From Mycosarcoma maydis (Eukaryota > Basidiomycota > Ustilaginomycetes > Ustilaginales), in NCBI RefSeq assembly GCF_000328475.2, contig NC_026491.1, positions 547,468 through 611,467 on the forward strand: DNA of 64,000 nt, given 5' to 3'. This document shows positions 40,385-51,103 of the stretch, piece after piece. The notes beneath the pieces were generated by a model. It did no database searches. It saw only the letters and a program-made list of their open reading frames with translations, and was not told the origin of the DNA. Made by a program: the position numbers and the translations under genes. Position 1 is the first letter of the stretch. Each line of letters begins with the position of its first letter.

Positions 40385-42079
40385 TCACAGTTTCGCCTTT
40401 CCACTTGCGTGTTCGACCTCTGTTTCAGCAGGGATCAATTTGCGGATTTGTTTGCGCAAAATCTTACCGCTGGCACTGACGGGGATCTTATCCAAGAAAC
40501 GAATGCCACCACGCAGGTACTTGTGGTGCGAGACTTTGGATCTCACAAAGGCGTCGATGTCCTCGGCCATCTTGTCGGGGTTTTGGTGGGCTGCTTTGAG
40601 CTCAATGAATGCTAGAGGAAGTTCGGTACCCTGTTGCTTGTCGTAAATGCCTACGACAGCAGCAGCCGCGATGCTTGGGTGCGAAACGAGCACGCCTTCG
40701 AGCTCCGCAGGCGCGACTTGAAAGCCTTTGTACTTGATCAACTCCTTCAGCCGGTCTACGATGCTGAACTCGCCCGTGCGCGGGTCGACAATCGCGATAT
40801 CTCCGGTGCAAAGGTAGCCATCCTCTTGAAAAGTGTCGCGTGTCGCCGATGGGTTGCCATAGTAGCCCTTGCATACTTGTGGACCTTTGACAAGCAGCTC
40901 GCCACGCTCTCCGGGTCCGAGGTTCTTGCCCGTTTCCACATCGCGAATGCGCGCCATTGTAGCTGGATAAAGGCATCCGACTGAACCTGACGCTTGGTCG
41001 CCGTGCACACCAAGTGCTCCAACTGTAGTCTCGGTCATGCCAAAGGCTTGCTTCACAGGAACACCCGTCTTTAGTGTAAAGGCCGTTTGCGTCTCAAAGT
41101 CCAATGGCGCAGCACCGCAGATCGACTGCTTGACACTGCAAAATGCTTCTTGTGTAGCGTCAGGGTGCTTGGTTAACAGCGTCAGAACGGGCGGTACGAG
41201 GGCAAGAAAGTTGATGTTGAGCTCCTTGATCAGCCGACAGTAGGCCTCTGGCTGGAAGGGTCGCATAATACTCGTGTGACCCCGTGTGCGGATGGGAAAG
41301 TGCAGCATGAGTATAAGCGCATAGGCGTGGAAGAAAGGCAGGAAATTCAACGTGCGGAACTGCATCTCTGTGCCATCGTCGTGCTTGAGGAACAGCGACG
41401 GCGTGTGCCGGAAGATCTCGACCATGTTGATGACATTGCCGTGCGAGATCTCCACCGCTTTGGGAAGACCGGTTGTTCCACTACTAAATGGAAGATACGC
41501 TGTGTCGTTAAGGTCAGCCGGAACGTGCACCTTGGCTTGTCTGGCCGAAACCTCATCGGCAAGTAGACCCTTGATGGAAAGAACACCGCCAAAGCCAGCA
41601 ACATCGCCGTCGGTGATGATCACGGACTGTCCACGGATCGCAGCTTTGCTGAGTCTGTGCATGTATTGCGAAGCGACAAAGACCTTCTTGGGTTTTGTCA
41701 GGCAGTAGACGTGTCTGAGCTCGGTCGACAAGTAGTCTGGATTGGCAAGCGCCGTTCGGAGCCCAGCAAACTGGCAAGCGAGGAGCGCCACGGCGAAATC
41801 AATGGAAGAATAGAGGTAGAGAAGGACTGTCTCGCCTGGCTTGAGCTTACATTTGTTGACCAGACCTACTCCGAGTCGTTGAGCGTCGAGCTTGAGCTGA
41901 CCGAGGCTGATCGCTCGTCCAGTGCCACATTCTCTCAGCACTTCTTGCTGATCATCGAAGTCAACTGCTCCGAGAAGATATTCAAAGACGCATGTCGCTG
42001 TTTTGGGGCTGTAAGTGATGTTTGAAGTAAAGATGCCGGTGTTGGCGTCATACTGTGTGTATGGTCCGATCTTCTGCAT
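40385..42079 (-). CDS. Peroxisomal acyl/aryl-CoA ligase (4-coumarate-CoA ligase-like)
   Basis: 564 residues from a true ATG. ANL-superfamily signatures: the P-loop-like AMP motif PFSSGTTGLPKAVEISHG (about 195-212), AFGMTETT (about 350), YLCTGDIA (about 421) and the C-terminal catalytic lysine in SASGKILRK (about 537). It should adenylate a carboxylic acid and transfer it to CoA. Closest in style to fungal 4-coumarate/phenylacetyl-CoA ligase-like enzymes. The last three residues are AKL, a canonical PTS1 peroxisomal signal, so the substrate is probably an aromatic or medium/long fatty acid entering beta-oxidation. It is tail-to-tail with the MFS transporter and lies downstream of the alcohol dehydrogenase on the same strand. 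Confidence 0.92.
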   Translation of the reverse strand: MQKIGPYTQYDANTGIFTSNITYSPKTATCVFEYLLGAVDFDDQQEVLRECGTGRAISLGQLKLDAQRLGVGLVNKCKLKPGETVLLYLYSSIDFAVALLACQFAGLRTALANPDYLSTELRHVYCLTKPKKVFVASQYMHRLSKAAIRGQSVIITDGDVAGFGGVLSIKGLLADEVSARQAKVHVPADLNDTAYLPFSSGTTGLPKAVEISHGNVINMVEIFRHTPSLFLKHDDGTEMQFRTLNFLPFFHAYALILMLHFPIRTRGHTSIMRPFQPEAYCRLIKELNINFLALVPPVLTLLTKHPDATQEAFCSVKQSICGAAPLDFETQTAFTLKTGVPVKQAFGMTETTVGALGVHGDQASGSVGCLYPATMARIRDVETGKNLGPGERGELLVKGPQVCKGYYGNPSATRDTFQEDGYLCTGDIAIVDPRTGEFSIVDRLKELIKYKGFQVAPAELEGVLVSHPSIAAAAVVGIYDKQQGTELPLAFIELKAAHQNPDKMAEDIDAFVRSKVSHHKYLRGGIRFLDKIPVSASGKILRKQIRKLIPAETEVEHASGKAKL

Positions 42080-42856
42080 TTTGATGGGGCGCTGCGAGAC
42101 CGCAAAATTGTCAAGTAGCCGTCACCTCAGCCATCTGATGGCACGGTCAAGAGAGACAAGGAAGTTAGAAGGACAGCAAGGCATCCTGACATAAAAGGGG
42201 AACACGAACAGCGCCCTAGCAACAGGCACCGAGGGTCACCGCAATTTCCTTTCTCGACGGTTGCTAATACGTCTGAGGCACGAGAGCCGTAAGGGAGACA
42301 GGGTCCGCGGCGAGAAGGCGCGGCAAGGGCGGAGAGGAGACGGGAAAACATGGCTAGAGCATGCTTGAGGGGCTCCAACGAGCTTGACAAACCAAACGCA
42401 AACAGAGCAACACAGTAACTTTACAGGACTCTGTTCGTGATTCCCCATTTGGAAAGGTGTCCAAACTTTCTCCTTCCCGAAGGCGGGTAAACTCCTTCGC
42501 CATGCTTCTGCCTGTTGTATAACTCACACTTTCGTGACTTTCAGCCATCATGCGCGACGAAAATCATCGGTGATATTAACAATTGACGATTGGCTCGCCC
42601 GCGCCACAGAAGCTCATGTCTGGTTCAGCTCGCCCAGGGTCCTTCTGAACCACCACAATTTTTGCCAGCCACTCAGCGAGTATCTAAGCCCAGAACCAAC
42701 AAAGTGGCATCCATCATATCACCTTGGAGTCTTTCGCACGTATCGTACTTTTCGTCGCAGCAAATACCTAACAAAGCAATACTATTGCGTCCTGAAAACA
42801 GTAGGCTCCGAGTGAGAGCAGAGGGTGTCATTCGTGATCGGTTTCGATGCCACGTT
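42080..42856. promoter_or_regulatory. Upstream region of the CoA ligase / 3' flank of alcohol dehydrogenase
   Basis: 777 bases without a supported gene, holding the ligase promoter. No clear TATA box is seen. Confidence 0.45.
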
Positions 42857-43873
42857 TCACATTGTAAGGACAGCACGGAAGCGAGCCTTGTTGGCCATCA
42901 TATGCTCGAACGCCTCGTTTGCCTTGGCTAGAGGGAAGGTCTCGCACATGCATTCAACACCGAATCGTTGACTAAATTCAACGGCGTCCTCCGAGTCGAG
43001 GGCATGGCCGGATGGCCAGCCGTGTACCGAAATGCCCTTAGTAATCATGGCGATCGAGTTTACGCGGACGTCTCCAACGGGAGCGAGGATCAGAAGTTTG
43101 CCCATCGGCTTGCAACCGCCGACCAGGGGCGAGATGTGTTCTGGATTGGGCGCGGTAGCCACAATCAGGGCCGCACCACTCATCTTCTGCAGAGCCTCGG
43201 CAGCATCTTGGCTGCTGGTGTCGATGTAATCGGTGGCGCCAAGTTTCATGGCAAAGTCCTTCTTGTCGGTACCTCGGGAAAGCGCGACTGTGCGGTAACC
43301 CATCTTGCGCGCGTACTGGACGGCAAGGTGACCAAGGCCTCCAAGACCCTGGATAGCGACGACTTCGCCAGGAGTGATGTTCATTTTGCGGATGCCGTTA
43401 TGAACAGTGACACCGGCACACATTAGAGGGGCCATCTGCACGGCATCACCGTCCGAGGGCAAACGCACCGCTGCCTCGGCCTGGAGAAGGCAGTACTCGG
43501 CGTATCCACCGTCCCGGGTGACACCGTTGATCTGTCCATTATCACACATCTGGAAAAGGCCTTGGTTGCACTGGCGGCAGGTGCCGTCGTGGCCTCCGTG
43601 CCAAGCGCCGCCGACACGATCGCCGCTCTTCCACCTGGTGACATGGGGACCCACCTCGACGACCTTGCCGACAATCTCATGGCCAGGGACACGAGGAAGA
43701 GGTCCGAAGGCGCCCGCCTGAACGTGTGCGTCCGAGTGGCAGACACCGCAAGCCTCGACCTTGACGAGGATCTGACCGTCTTCGGGATGCTTGAGCTCGA
43801 TATCCTTAAACGTAAGGGGCTGACCTGTCTTTTCAAAGACGGCCGCTTTGTAAGTTTTGGGCAGAGACGACAT
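42857..43873 (-). CDS. Zinc alcohol dehydrogenase (MDR family), NADP-type signature
   Basis: The frame extends to a TTG at 43930. The first ATG (43871-43873, MSSLPKTYKAAVF) gives 338 residues. Catalytic zinc ligands: C in CGVCHSD (about 44), H in PGHE (about 66) and C in PLMCAG. The structural-zinc loop reads D-x2-C-x2-C-x7-C (DGTCRQCNQGLFQMC), so the first of four usual cysteines is Asp. The dinucleotide-binding motif is GLGGLGH (about 174-180). The second strand ends in ALSRGTDKK rather than an acidic residue, which favours NADP(H) by analogy with cinnamyl-alcohol dehydrogenases. Expected reaction: alcohol/aldehyde interconversion in the cytosol. It is divergent from a second ADH across 1.6 kb. 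Confidence 0.88.
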   Translation of the reverse strand: MSSLPKTYKAAVFEKTGQPLTFKDIELKHPEDGQILVKVEACGVCHSDAHVQAGAFGPLPRVPGHEIVGKVVEVGPHVTRWKSGDRVGGAWHGGHDGTCRQCNQGLFQMCDNGQINGVTRDGGYAEYCLLQAEAAVRLPSDGDAVQMAPLMCAGVTVHNGIRKMNITPGEVVAIQGLGGLGHLAVQYARKMGYRTVALSRGTDKKDFAMKLGATDYIDTSSQDAAEALQKMSGAALIVATAPNPEHISPLVGGCKPMGKLLILAPVGDVRVNSIAMITKGISVHGWPSGHALDSEDAVEFSQRFGVECMCETFPLAKANEAFEHMMANKARFRAVLTM

Positions 43874-45491
43874 TGTCGATGCTTGGGCGTCAGGTGGTAC
43901 GAGTTTCGGAAGAGAGGGGATTGGAGGCAACTGGAAACTTTTGAGGAGAGATTGAGGTATGGTCTTGGTGAGGAGAGTAGGTCTACAGTTTTACGGGCAG
44001 AGCTATATGTATCCAAAAGGTTAGTTCGGTTCAATATTCCTATGGAGAGCAGATACACCACACGGAACTTTAAGCCAGGGACGGGCTCGACACACAGCAG
44101 CTCGCAGAGCCACAGCCTACTTCCCATCCTTCCTCTACTTCCGACTGTGAGGCTGGTTGAGGAGGTGTGTGCAGCCGGGGACGCGTCTTGCAGCGAAAGT
44201 ATTCAAAGAATCGGCCACGACGTTGACGCGCTTGGAAGGAAATGCCCAAATCACGAGTCGTGAGTGCAAGGCAATCCTCGATCGCAAGGATGTCGTTCGA
44301 CATTCTCTCGTGACTGCGTCTCCGACAGCGTAACTTTTTCTTCGACTTTCAAATAACGTTAGTCGCGTGTAGGCTTATTTCCGAGCTAGCAACCGTGCAC
44401 AGCGGTCTTATCGCTACGAGCTGCCTATTCGTGCGAACATCTCGTTGTGGAGCCTCCACCTCCACTTACCAACGACACCATCCTCGAGTCGGCCAGCAGC
44501 TGGTTGGAAAATTCACGACTCTAGCAAACAGGCCCGAAATGTGAACCCTAAAGCGTTCCAACAGACGTGAAAGGGAGACAGGCAACTCATTCACGATTCA
44601 CCAAGTGACTGGACGGCCCTCAACACGAAAGCCATGGTCTACGACTGCATTTTGGACAATCCACGACTGTGCACCTTGCATCTGCACACGACACGTAACA
44701 TCACGCATGATCCTGGATAAACGTCTGAGTTTTGCGACAATCGTGAATCATATGAAGCACAAGCCAGCTGCGTTACTTGATGTACTCACATGTGCCGTGC
44801 GAAATATGGATGGAAAGTCCGTGTATCAGTGAGTAAGTGATGATGTTCGTTTATTGATTCGACCCAGCCCGATGTCGACAGGACAGCGTGCCGAGTCCAG
44901 CAGCCAATACGTTATTTGCAATAGTCATGTATCTTTGGTTTGAGATCAGCAGTCTGTGAGTGGTGAGTCCAGCGCGGATTTTTTGTGACGTTTTTGATGA
45001 TTCACACTTGCACCCTGCCAACTACTGCCCTGATCGTCGGGAAAGTGTTGTCCCTTCGAGAATGAGTCAGCCTTCTAACGCCAGGCAAGGCAAGCGCATG
45101 TAGAAGCCGTCATCCTCGCTCTGGTACCCTTGTCTGGCAGAACACGTCAAAGAGTGGCAATTCACGATTGTTGTCTTAGACTGTCCTTGTCCAACGTTTC
45201 TTTGCGCAAACTCAATGCAGGTCCTTGTCATGAAGCTCTGCTGATCTGCTCTGATGTCGTTTGTCGCTTCGAGGTTACTCACACCCTGTCTGATGAGGTA
45301 CACTTGGGAACGCCGGTTTAGTTGGATACTGCGAAATCTGTCAACACGGTAGCCTCAACCTGCCATATAAGATCATCACCCAGCTCCCGATAAATCAAAG
45401 GCCTTTCGTAGCCCCTTGATCATTATCTTACTCGTCACCACCCCATCCCATCTTCGATCCTAACGCATCGCTTCTAGTGATCTGCTTCATC
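43874..45491. promoter_or_regulatory. 1.6-kb divergent promoter region between two alcohol dehydrogenase genes
   Basis: No coding frame is supported. Contains CACGA/TCGTG motifs (44250-44262, 44509-44520, 44590-44602, 45163-45170) and a TATA element near the ADH at 45.5 kb. Confidence 0.5.
45364..45371 (+). promoter_or_regulatory. TATA box of the second alcohol dehydrogenase
   Basis: CATATAAG about 125 bases before the ATG at 45492. Position and sequence are typical for a strongly expressed fungal gene. Confidence 0.5.
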
Positions 45492-46583
45492 ATGTCGGGC
45501 GAATCAGTACCAACCAAGATGCGTGCTGCCACCATCAAGGACTTCAAAAAGGGCTACGAGATCAAGGATATTGACGTACCGACCGACCTGGGACCCAATG
45601 ATATCCTCATCAAAATTGCTGCTGCTGGCTACTGTCATACTGACTTGCAGGTGATGGAAGGAGTATACGAGTCGCAAGGTGCTAAGCCAGGATTGGTTGG
45701 CTCGCACGAGCCTGCTGGAACTGTAGTCAAGACTGGCTCCGACGCCGGCAAGTCGGGCATCAAGGTTGGCGACCGCGTTGGCTCGATCAACACCTATGGC
45801 TATTGCGGCAAATGTGACTCGTGCAAGCAAGGAAAGCAGCTCTGCGACAACATGCCCGGCATGCTCGGACTCACGCTTAATGGCGGCTTCTCTCAATACA
45901 TGAAGGCCGACGCTCGTGTGGTGTCCAAGATACCCGACAGCATTCCCTTCGACCAAGCTGCTCCCCTGTTCTGTGCTGGTGCAACCGTGTACGGGGCTTT
46001 GCTGGCCGTCGAGCCCCAAAAGCGACAATGGCTAGCAATGGTAGGTATCGGTGGCCTTGGTCACCTTGGCGTGCAGTACGCCAAAGCAATGGGTTGCAAT
46101 GTAATTGCCATCGATAATCGCAAAGAGGGCCTGGAGCTTACCAACAAAGCACCCGACCACCTCAAGCCCGACAAAACATTCCTCATTGATTCGGAAGAGG
46201 CACAGAAGAAATGCATCGACGAACTGTCGAGCAGCTTCTACGAGACCAACCCCGGCGTCGACCGTGTGGTCATCAACTGTGAGGATCGTGGTCTCATTAA
46301 ATTTAGTCAGCAGTTCCTCCGCAAAGGTGGTCAACTAGTCGACGTCGGTTTACCAGCTGACGGACCCTTCGAGCTCGACTCGTTTGCCATGAACTTCAAG
46401 GAGCAGACTATCCGAGGTCGTCTGATTTGCACGCCCGAACAGTGCCAGGACATGATCAACTTGCACGCCGACAATGGTTGCACTACCTTTATCGAAAAAA
46501 CATACACCATTGACCAGGCCAACGACATGGCTGAACACTACAACTCGAAGAAGCTGCAGGGTCGCCTCTGCATAGTTTTCTGA
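45492..46583 (+). CDS. Zinc alcohol dehydrogenase, yeast ADH1-like, NAD-type signature
   Basis: The first ATG is 45492 (the frame is open from a GTG at 45477), giving 363 residues. Catalytic zinc ligands: C in GYCHTD (about 47), H in GSHEPAG (about 71) and C in PLFCAGATVY. The structural-zinc loop CGKCDSCKQGKQLC has all four cysteines, with C-x2-C-x2-C-x6-C spacing, one residue shorter than the usual last gap. The nucleotide motif is GIGGLGH, and the second strand ends in IAIDNRK with an Asp (about 207) that normally selects NAD over NADP. This fits a cytosolic tetrameric alcohol dehydrogenase of fungal fermentation or alcohol use. A long acidic/basic segment (NKAPDHLKPDKTF) after the cofactor motif differs from classic yeast ADH1. 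Confidence 0.92.
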   Translation: MSGESVPTKMRAATIKDFKKGYEIKDIDVPTDLGPNDILIKIAAAGYCHTDLQVMEGVYESQGAKPGLVGSHEPAGTVVKTGSDAGKSGIKVGDRVGSINTYGYCGKCDSCKQGKQLCDNMPGMLGLTLNGGFSQYMKADARVVSKIPDSIPFDQAAPLFCAGATVYGALLAVEPQKRQWLAMVGIGGLGHLGVQYAKAMGCNVIAIDNRKEGLELTNKAPDHLKPDKTFLIDSEEAQKKCIDELSSSFYETNPGVDRVVINCEDRGLIKFSQQFLRKGGQLVDVGLPADGPFELDSFAMNFKEQTIRGRLICTPEQCQDMINLHADNGCTTFIEKTYTIDQANDMAEHYNSKKLQGRLCIVF

Positions 46584-49500
46584 GTGCATCTACGGTAATC
46601 CAACCACCTGTCGTGTCCAACAGTCTTCTACCCTACCAGTTTGGCAAGTGAATGTCTTACCTTCCTAATCTTGAATCCCGATGAGCCTGTGCCCGATGAG
46701 CCTGTGCAAGTTTGTGTCATCTTCTCGACAAGTGTGCCGGCGTGTTTGAACGGATTGAGCGTGACTTGGAAGCTCAAACGGCGCTAGGTAAGCTCGGATC
46801 GGGTTTGCCGGGTAATGAGCAGGGCACCGATTCGCATAAGGTCTTATCGATGCGAACAGACTACCTCAGGTCTGCTATCAGAAGACCAAGCGCGATGCTT
46901 GGAGGCTTCGTCGTCCGCACAGGGAAGATAAGGTGCGTCAGGCTACATGAAACAACGCAGTCTTATGACAACGTGGTAAGACTTTCGAAAAGCGAGCTAC
47001 TGTATGACAAGTTGCCATGTTCCGAATTGTGCTTACGGCTCTCAATCTTTGACCGAGAAGCAAGTCCCCTTCTTGAGTTTAGGAAATTAGCGGTACTAAC
47101 AAGCAGTACCAGGGACTAGGACAGACGAAGGCTCTGTCTGTAGCTGCTGAAGCGCACAGCGATCGTGAAAAAAAAACTTGTGAGAGCGAGGCAAAGAGAA
47201 CTGAGCGCGGAAGTAGACACCAGAGCTTCAGTTTGTTGCAATAGGGTGCCCTAGTGCTGATCTGAACCAGTCTTCCGGATTCCTGGTGGGGAGAATCCCG
47301 GCTTAAAATGCCTTCGCAAGACGCCATGGCTGGTGTTCTTCCTCCAGACGAGCATTCGACGCCCCGTAATGATACATCATGCTTTGTGGTTCGAGCTTGA
47401 AGCGATGGCCAAGCGAAGGAACCCCAAGGTGATGGCGGATCAGTACAGACGTCGGTGTACTTCTTTGATAAGACCATGGTTGTGACTGTGACTTGATGCA
47501 CGACTCTTTTTGTGAAATTGTTTGTCCAAGCATGCTTCCTTGCAATCGTGAATCAAATTGTGCAAACCAGTTCTGCACGGAAGTGCAATATGTGGTGGAC
47601 GTAAGATGATGGCACAGAGATTCACACTGCCTTTGTCCTTGTGTATCGAGACATTCGTGATTATAGGGTCAGGATACGCCCAATGCCAGGGTCCGCAGAC
47701 GTGCTTATTGATTGTCTCGCGTCTCGCCAACTTGCCAGCTGTGTTTCAGGCTCAGAGGTAGCTAGCCGACTTGAGGGCACTCCACGACGGATCAGCTTCC
47801 ACAAGTGTGAGAACATTGCGCGCGGTTAGCGTGGGTTTATGCGGCTGGCGGGGCTGAAGTAATTGGGCTCCGACAGACATTCGTGATTCACAAATTCCTA
47901 AGTTATCTTCGTGTTTCTTTTTCTCGTTTCACCATCTGGTTTGTCCCTCGACTGTGGCGGCGCAAGCGAGTCGCCAGGCCAATGTTGTGATCGTTGAGTC
48001 CGCACTGCGAATATGCCTTCCCGGGTCTGTGCTGTATCTCGAAACTTGGTGGAAATCAAAGCAGCCAAAGGCAACGACTGTAGCATGCAATAGCGTATTA
48101 CGGTCACAAACAGCAGAAGTCGGATCAGCCTAGAGGAAGCGCAGGAACCTTTGACAAACGAAAAAAGGGCTCACCGGCTAGTACAAAAAAAGGACCACCG
48201 TGAGTTGTGCTAAGTTACCCTTAACTAGTCCAACAGCGCTCTCAGAAGGTATTTGTAATCGGCGGAGTCTACTTTTGAAATCACTGCAGCCCCACCTTTG
48301 AAATGGTCGGGCGGGCGATCATCGAGATGGTAAATTTCGGACTACAAAATCTGACACATTCTGATCAAGTTATTCGGAAAAGCTGCGTGTGTGTGCTGCT
48401 CGCTGAAACAGACACGAGACGGTCAGCGCAGATCAGAGCTGTACAATCCGAGTCAATTTGATTTCTCAGCGCAACGTGTCCAACTGTGCCCTCTGGACTT
48501 TTCCCGTGGCAGGTAAGTTAGTTCCTTATCCGGTGATTGACCATGTTTCACCTGGCGCAAGTCTGTCTCTTACAGGCACCGTACAGCAGCCAGTGGCTTT
48601 GCCTCGACTCAAATTCATGGCGGAGCAGCGGGGCTGTAGACCGCCCTGACCGACATTCAACTGGCCCTCCCAAGCCTAGCTGGGCGTCAGATGGGTCCTA
48701 ACGAAATGATACGATTCTTAGCTTTTCGTACTTCCAAGGCCAATGAAGCCAGTCCACGTAGAGCCTTTCATCGAATCGTACATGCTTCCGACAGCTTAAA
48801 AGTAGTGAAGAATGCGGTAATAGCCTTAATGGGTAGGGCAGATCGCAATGGGAGCAGGTCCGACTTCCGTGGACATCGGTAACCAGGAACGACAACGCTA
48901 GCGCGCGCACGCGCGCAGTCAAGTAGGATCGACTTCGCTTCGGAGGCGCATGCAATGACAATGTGCATCAAAGCTGCACGAAAAGTCATACTTCGGCCCG
49001 CCAACTTGCGTACCAAGCGCTCTTTTATCAAGAGCCTCCCATGTGGGCCATGCTTGAACGTCTTTCCGCCAGATTTGAGACTTTGTGGCTCTACTTCTCT
49101 GAGACCGGCTCGTTCTCGACTACAATATGCGTCCAACGTCCAGCCGTCACTATCCAAACAAATGGGTAAGCCCAGCCATGGTACCTAACCGCTCTCCTGC
49201 GCACCCTTACTACATACTTGTCTGTTGTCTTACCTGAGTTCGAGGACAAGCCAAACTTGGGTTCAAAGTCCGTTCGTAGGTATACTATCTTCACAGCACT
49301 TGAGACTCTCGCTGATTTGTGCTTTGAAACGTTTCTGCCTCCCCCTCCCCGTGCGAGGTTTGTGCGTAATCGATACAGACTCTTATTTGACAGGCCTCTG
49401 GTGTTGCAGCACACCCAGTCTTCCCGCTTGCAGAATTCCTTTGCAGCTGTTCTCGAGACTCCAATCCCAGCGTCACCTGTGATGATATTGCTAGGTCACC

Positions 49501-49720
49501 TAGGTCCTTCGCTTGCATGGAACTGTGAGCATATATAACTACTTAGTCTCTCTGTGCCAATTCTTTGCACTCTCTGTCTACTCCGGTCACCTTCTTCTAA
49601 TTTCGTACACACTAGCTTAGCTGTGAGATCTGGCATCTCTTACCGATCCTTTTACGAAGCCTTCTTGATAACACTCCTGCTGGGCAGTTTCCTCAACTTG
49701 CAATTGACCAACTCTACGCA
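46584..49720. other. 3.1-kb gene-free region
   Basis: No supported gene. It includes a direct repeat GATGAGCCTGTGC (two copies, 46680-46707), scattered TAAGTTA/AACTTA motifs (47894-47905, 48212-48230) and the leader of the alpha/beta hydrolase. Composition between 47 and 49.2 kb has no coding rhythm that I can follow. A decayed gene or transposon fragment is possible but unproven. Confidence 0.45.
49531..49538 (+). promoter_or_regulatory. TATA box upstream of the alpha/beta hydrolase
   Basis: ATATATAA about 185 bases before the ATG at 49721, followed by a pyrimidine-rich leader. Confidence 0.5.
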
Positions 49721-51103
49721 ATGCAGGCTCCTAAGCAGATCGACACCGGCTTCGGCTTCTGCCTCGCCCCCATCGACCTTGAGGCTGCTCACTCCGCCGC
49801 TGAGCGCCTCCATCACTTTTCGATCAACCCTCCTACACCAGAGTACCCCAACGGCTTGACTCACGGCGCTGACTTTTATCGCACCAACTTCACTATGCCT
49901 ATCGCTTACCCTCGCTCCACCTATTCGGAACCTCTCGCGGGCGGCGAGTCGCTTTCAGAGCTGCTTCCTGGAACGCACGAGGTCTTGTCGCAGAATGCAC
50001 GCGCAGTCGATGCTTGTCACTTTGTCCCCGTGAAGGTGGAGCCCACACCAGGTCTCTACACGCCCTTCGTACGAGGGGGTACCAACCCGAAGCAGCTGCG
50101 CAAGCGTCGTGTTCTGGTTGTAGAGCGTTTGATCCCCAAGCGTGTGTCCACGAACCCGGATGCAAAGATCCTCCTCCTCACCCACGGTCTCGGATTCTCT
50201 AAAGAGTGCTACATTCCCCTTGTAGATGAGCTCTTGCGTAACAGGCCCAACGAAATTGAAGAGATCTGGATGATTGACACACTCGGCCACGGCATGTCGG
50301 CTGTCGTCAACCGCCAGCTCGACGACCCTTCACCGCTCGAGTTTAGCGATCGTTGCATTGATGGTAACGACCTCGCACGTGATATTCTGCAATTCATCTG
50401 CTGCTTTATGCCTTCAACTCGCACTTCGACCCCGGCGGAGCCCTCGCGCACGCTCGACTTTCATCTTCCTCGCTTGCCTAGGAAAAAGCTTGTGGGTATC
50501 GGCCACTCTTTCGGTGGTGCAGCGCTTTCGCAAGCTTCCTACCACTTCCCGGAGTTGTTTGACTCTGTCATTCTCTTGGAAAGCATCCTGGGTACGTTTG
50601 AGCAAGTAGACCGCATTCACGCTGTACCGCTGGCCCGGTACACGTTGCTCAAGAAGGACCGCTGGGAATCGCGCGAGGAGGCTCGCCACGATGCTGACTC
50701 TGACAAGCACATGCAGTTGTGGCATCCTTCAGTGCGAGATGCCTTTGCTGTCGGCATGGTCACTGAATCTTTGACTATCCCCGGCACTTTTGAAAGGAGT
50801 GCGGACAAGGTAGCTGAAGCTCTTTCGATTCGTGGCAACCGACCCGGTATGCAGATTTCGCAATACCTACACTGCCTCCCATCGCGCCTTCCTGTTCTCT
50901 TTATTTCCGCACACAAACCGCTCCTCCTTCCACTTGAAGAAGTCTTCCACACTGCTCAAAGCATCCCCAACCTTCATTTTGAGGTGATGACCGGCACCCA
51001 CAATCTCCCACACGAGCGCCCCATCGACATTGCTCACCGCATCCTGCGCTTCTGGCGTGAGACGGATGTATCCGTTCCGTTCTTCCGCGAAAGCAGACTT
51101 TAG
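49721..51103 (+). CDS. Alpha/beta hydrolase with PTS1-like C-terminus
   Basis: 460 residues from ATG, intronless. The alpha/beta-hydrolase core begins near 148 (ILLLTHGLGFSKECYIPLVDELL, with the HG oxyanion motif). The nucleophile elbow is GHSFGG with S263, and a C-terminal histidine lies in GTHNLPHE (about 427). The acid member of the triad is not certain. The protein ends in SRL, an accepted PTS1 variant, so it may act in peroxisomes. Family members in fungi are annotated loosely (epoxide hydrolase-like or 'toxin biosynthesis' hydrolases), so the substrate is unknown; an ester or thioester would be reasonable. The N-terminal 145 residues precede the fold and contain a basic patch (KQLRKRRVLVVERLIPKR). 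It is followed by the AIG1-like gene on the same strand. Confidence 0.82.
   Translation: MQAPKQIDTGFGFCLAPIDLEAAHSAAERLHHFSINPPTPEYPNGLTHGADFYRTNFTMPIAYPRSTYSEPLAGGESLSELLPGTHEVLSQNARAVDACHFVPVKVEPTPGLYTPFVRGGTNPKQLRKRRVLVVERLIPKRVSTNPDAKILLLTHGLGFSKECYIPLVDELLRNRPNEIEEIWMIDTLGHGMSAVVNRQLDDPSPLEFSDRCIDGNDLARDILQFICCFMPSTRTSTPAEPSRTLDFHLPRLPRKKLVGIGHSFGGAALSQASYHFPELFDSVILLESILGTFEQVDRIHAVPLARYTLLKKDRWESREEARHDADSDKHMQLWHPSVRDAFAVGMVTESLTIPGTFERSADKVAEALSIRGNRPGMQISQYLHCLPSRLPVLFISAHKPLLLPLEEVFHTAQSIPNLHFEVMTGTHNLPHERPIDIAHRILRFWRETDVSVPFFRESRL

Noticed and set aside
42537..42931. Short plus-strand frames upstream of the CoA ligase
   Set aside because: Around 100 codons, no homology cue, and partly antisense to the ADH gene end.
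46712..47119. 135-codon plus-strand frame after the second ADH
   Set aside because: Begins at TTG with no usable ATG near its start and no recognisable motif.
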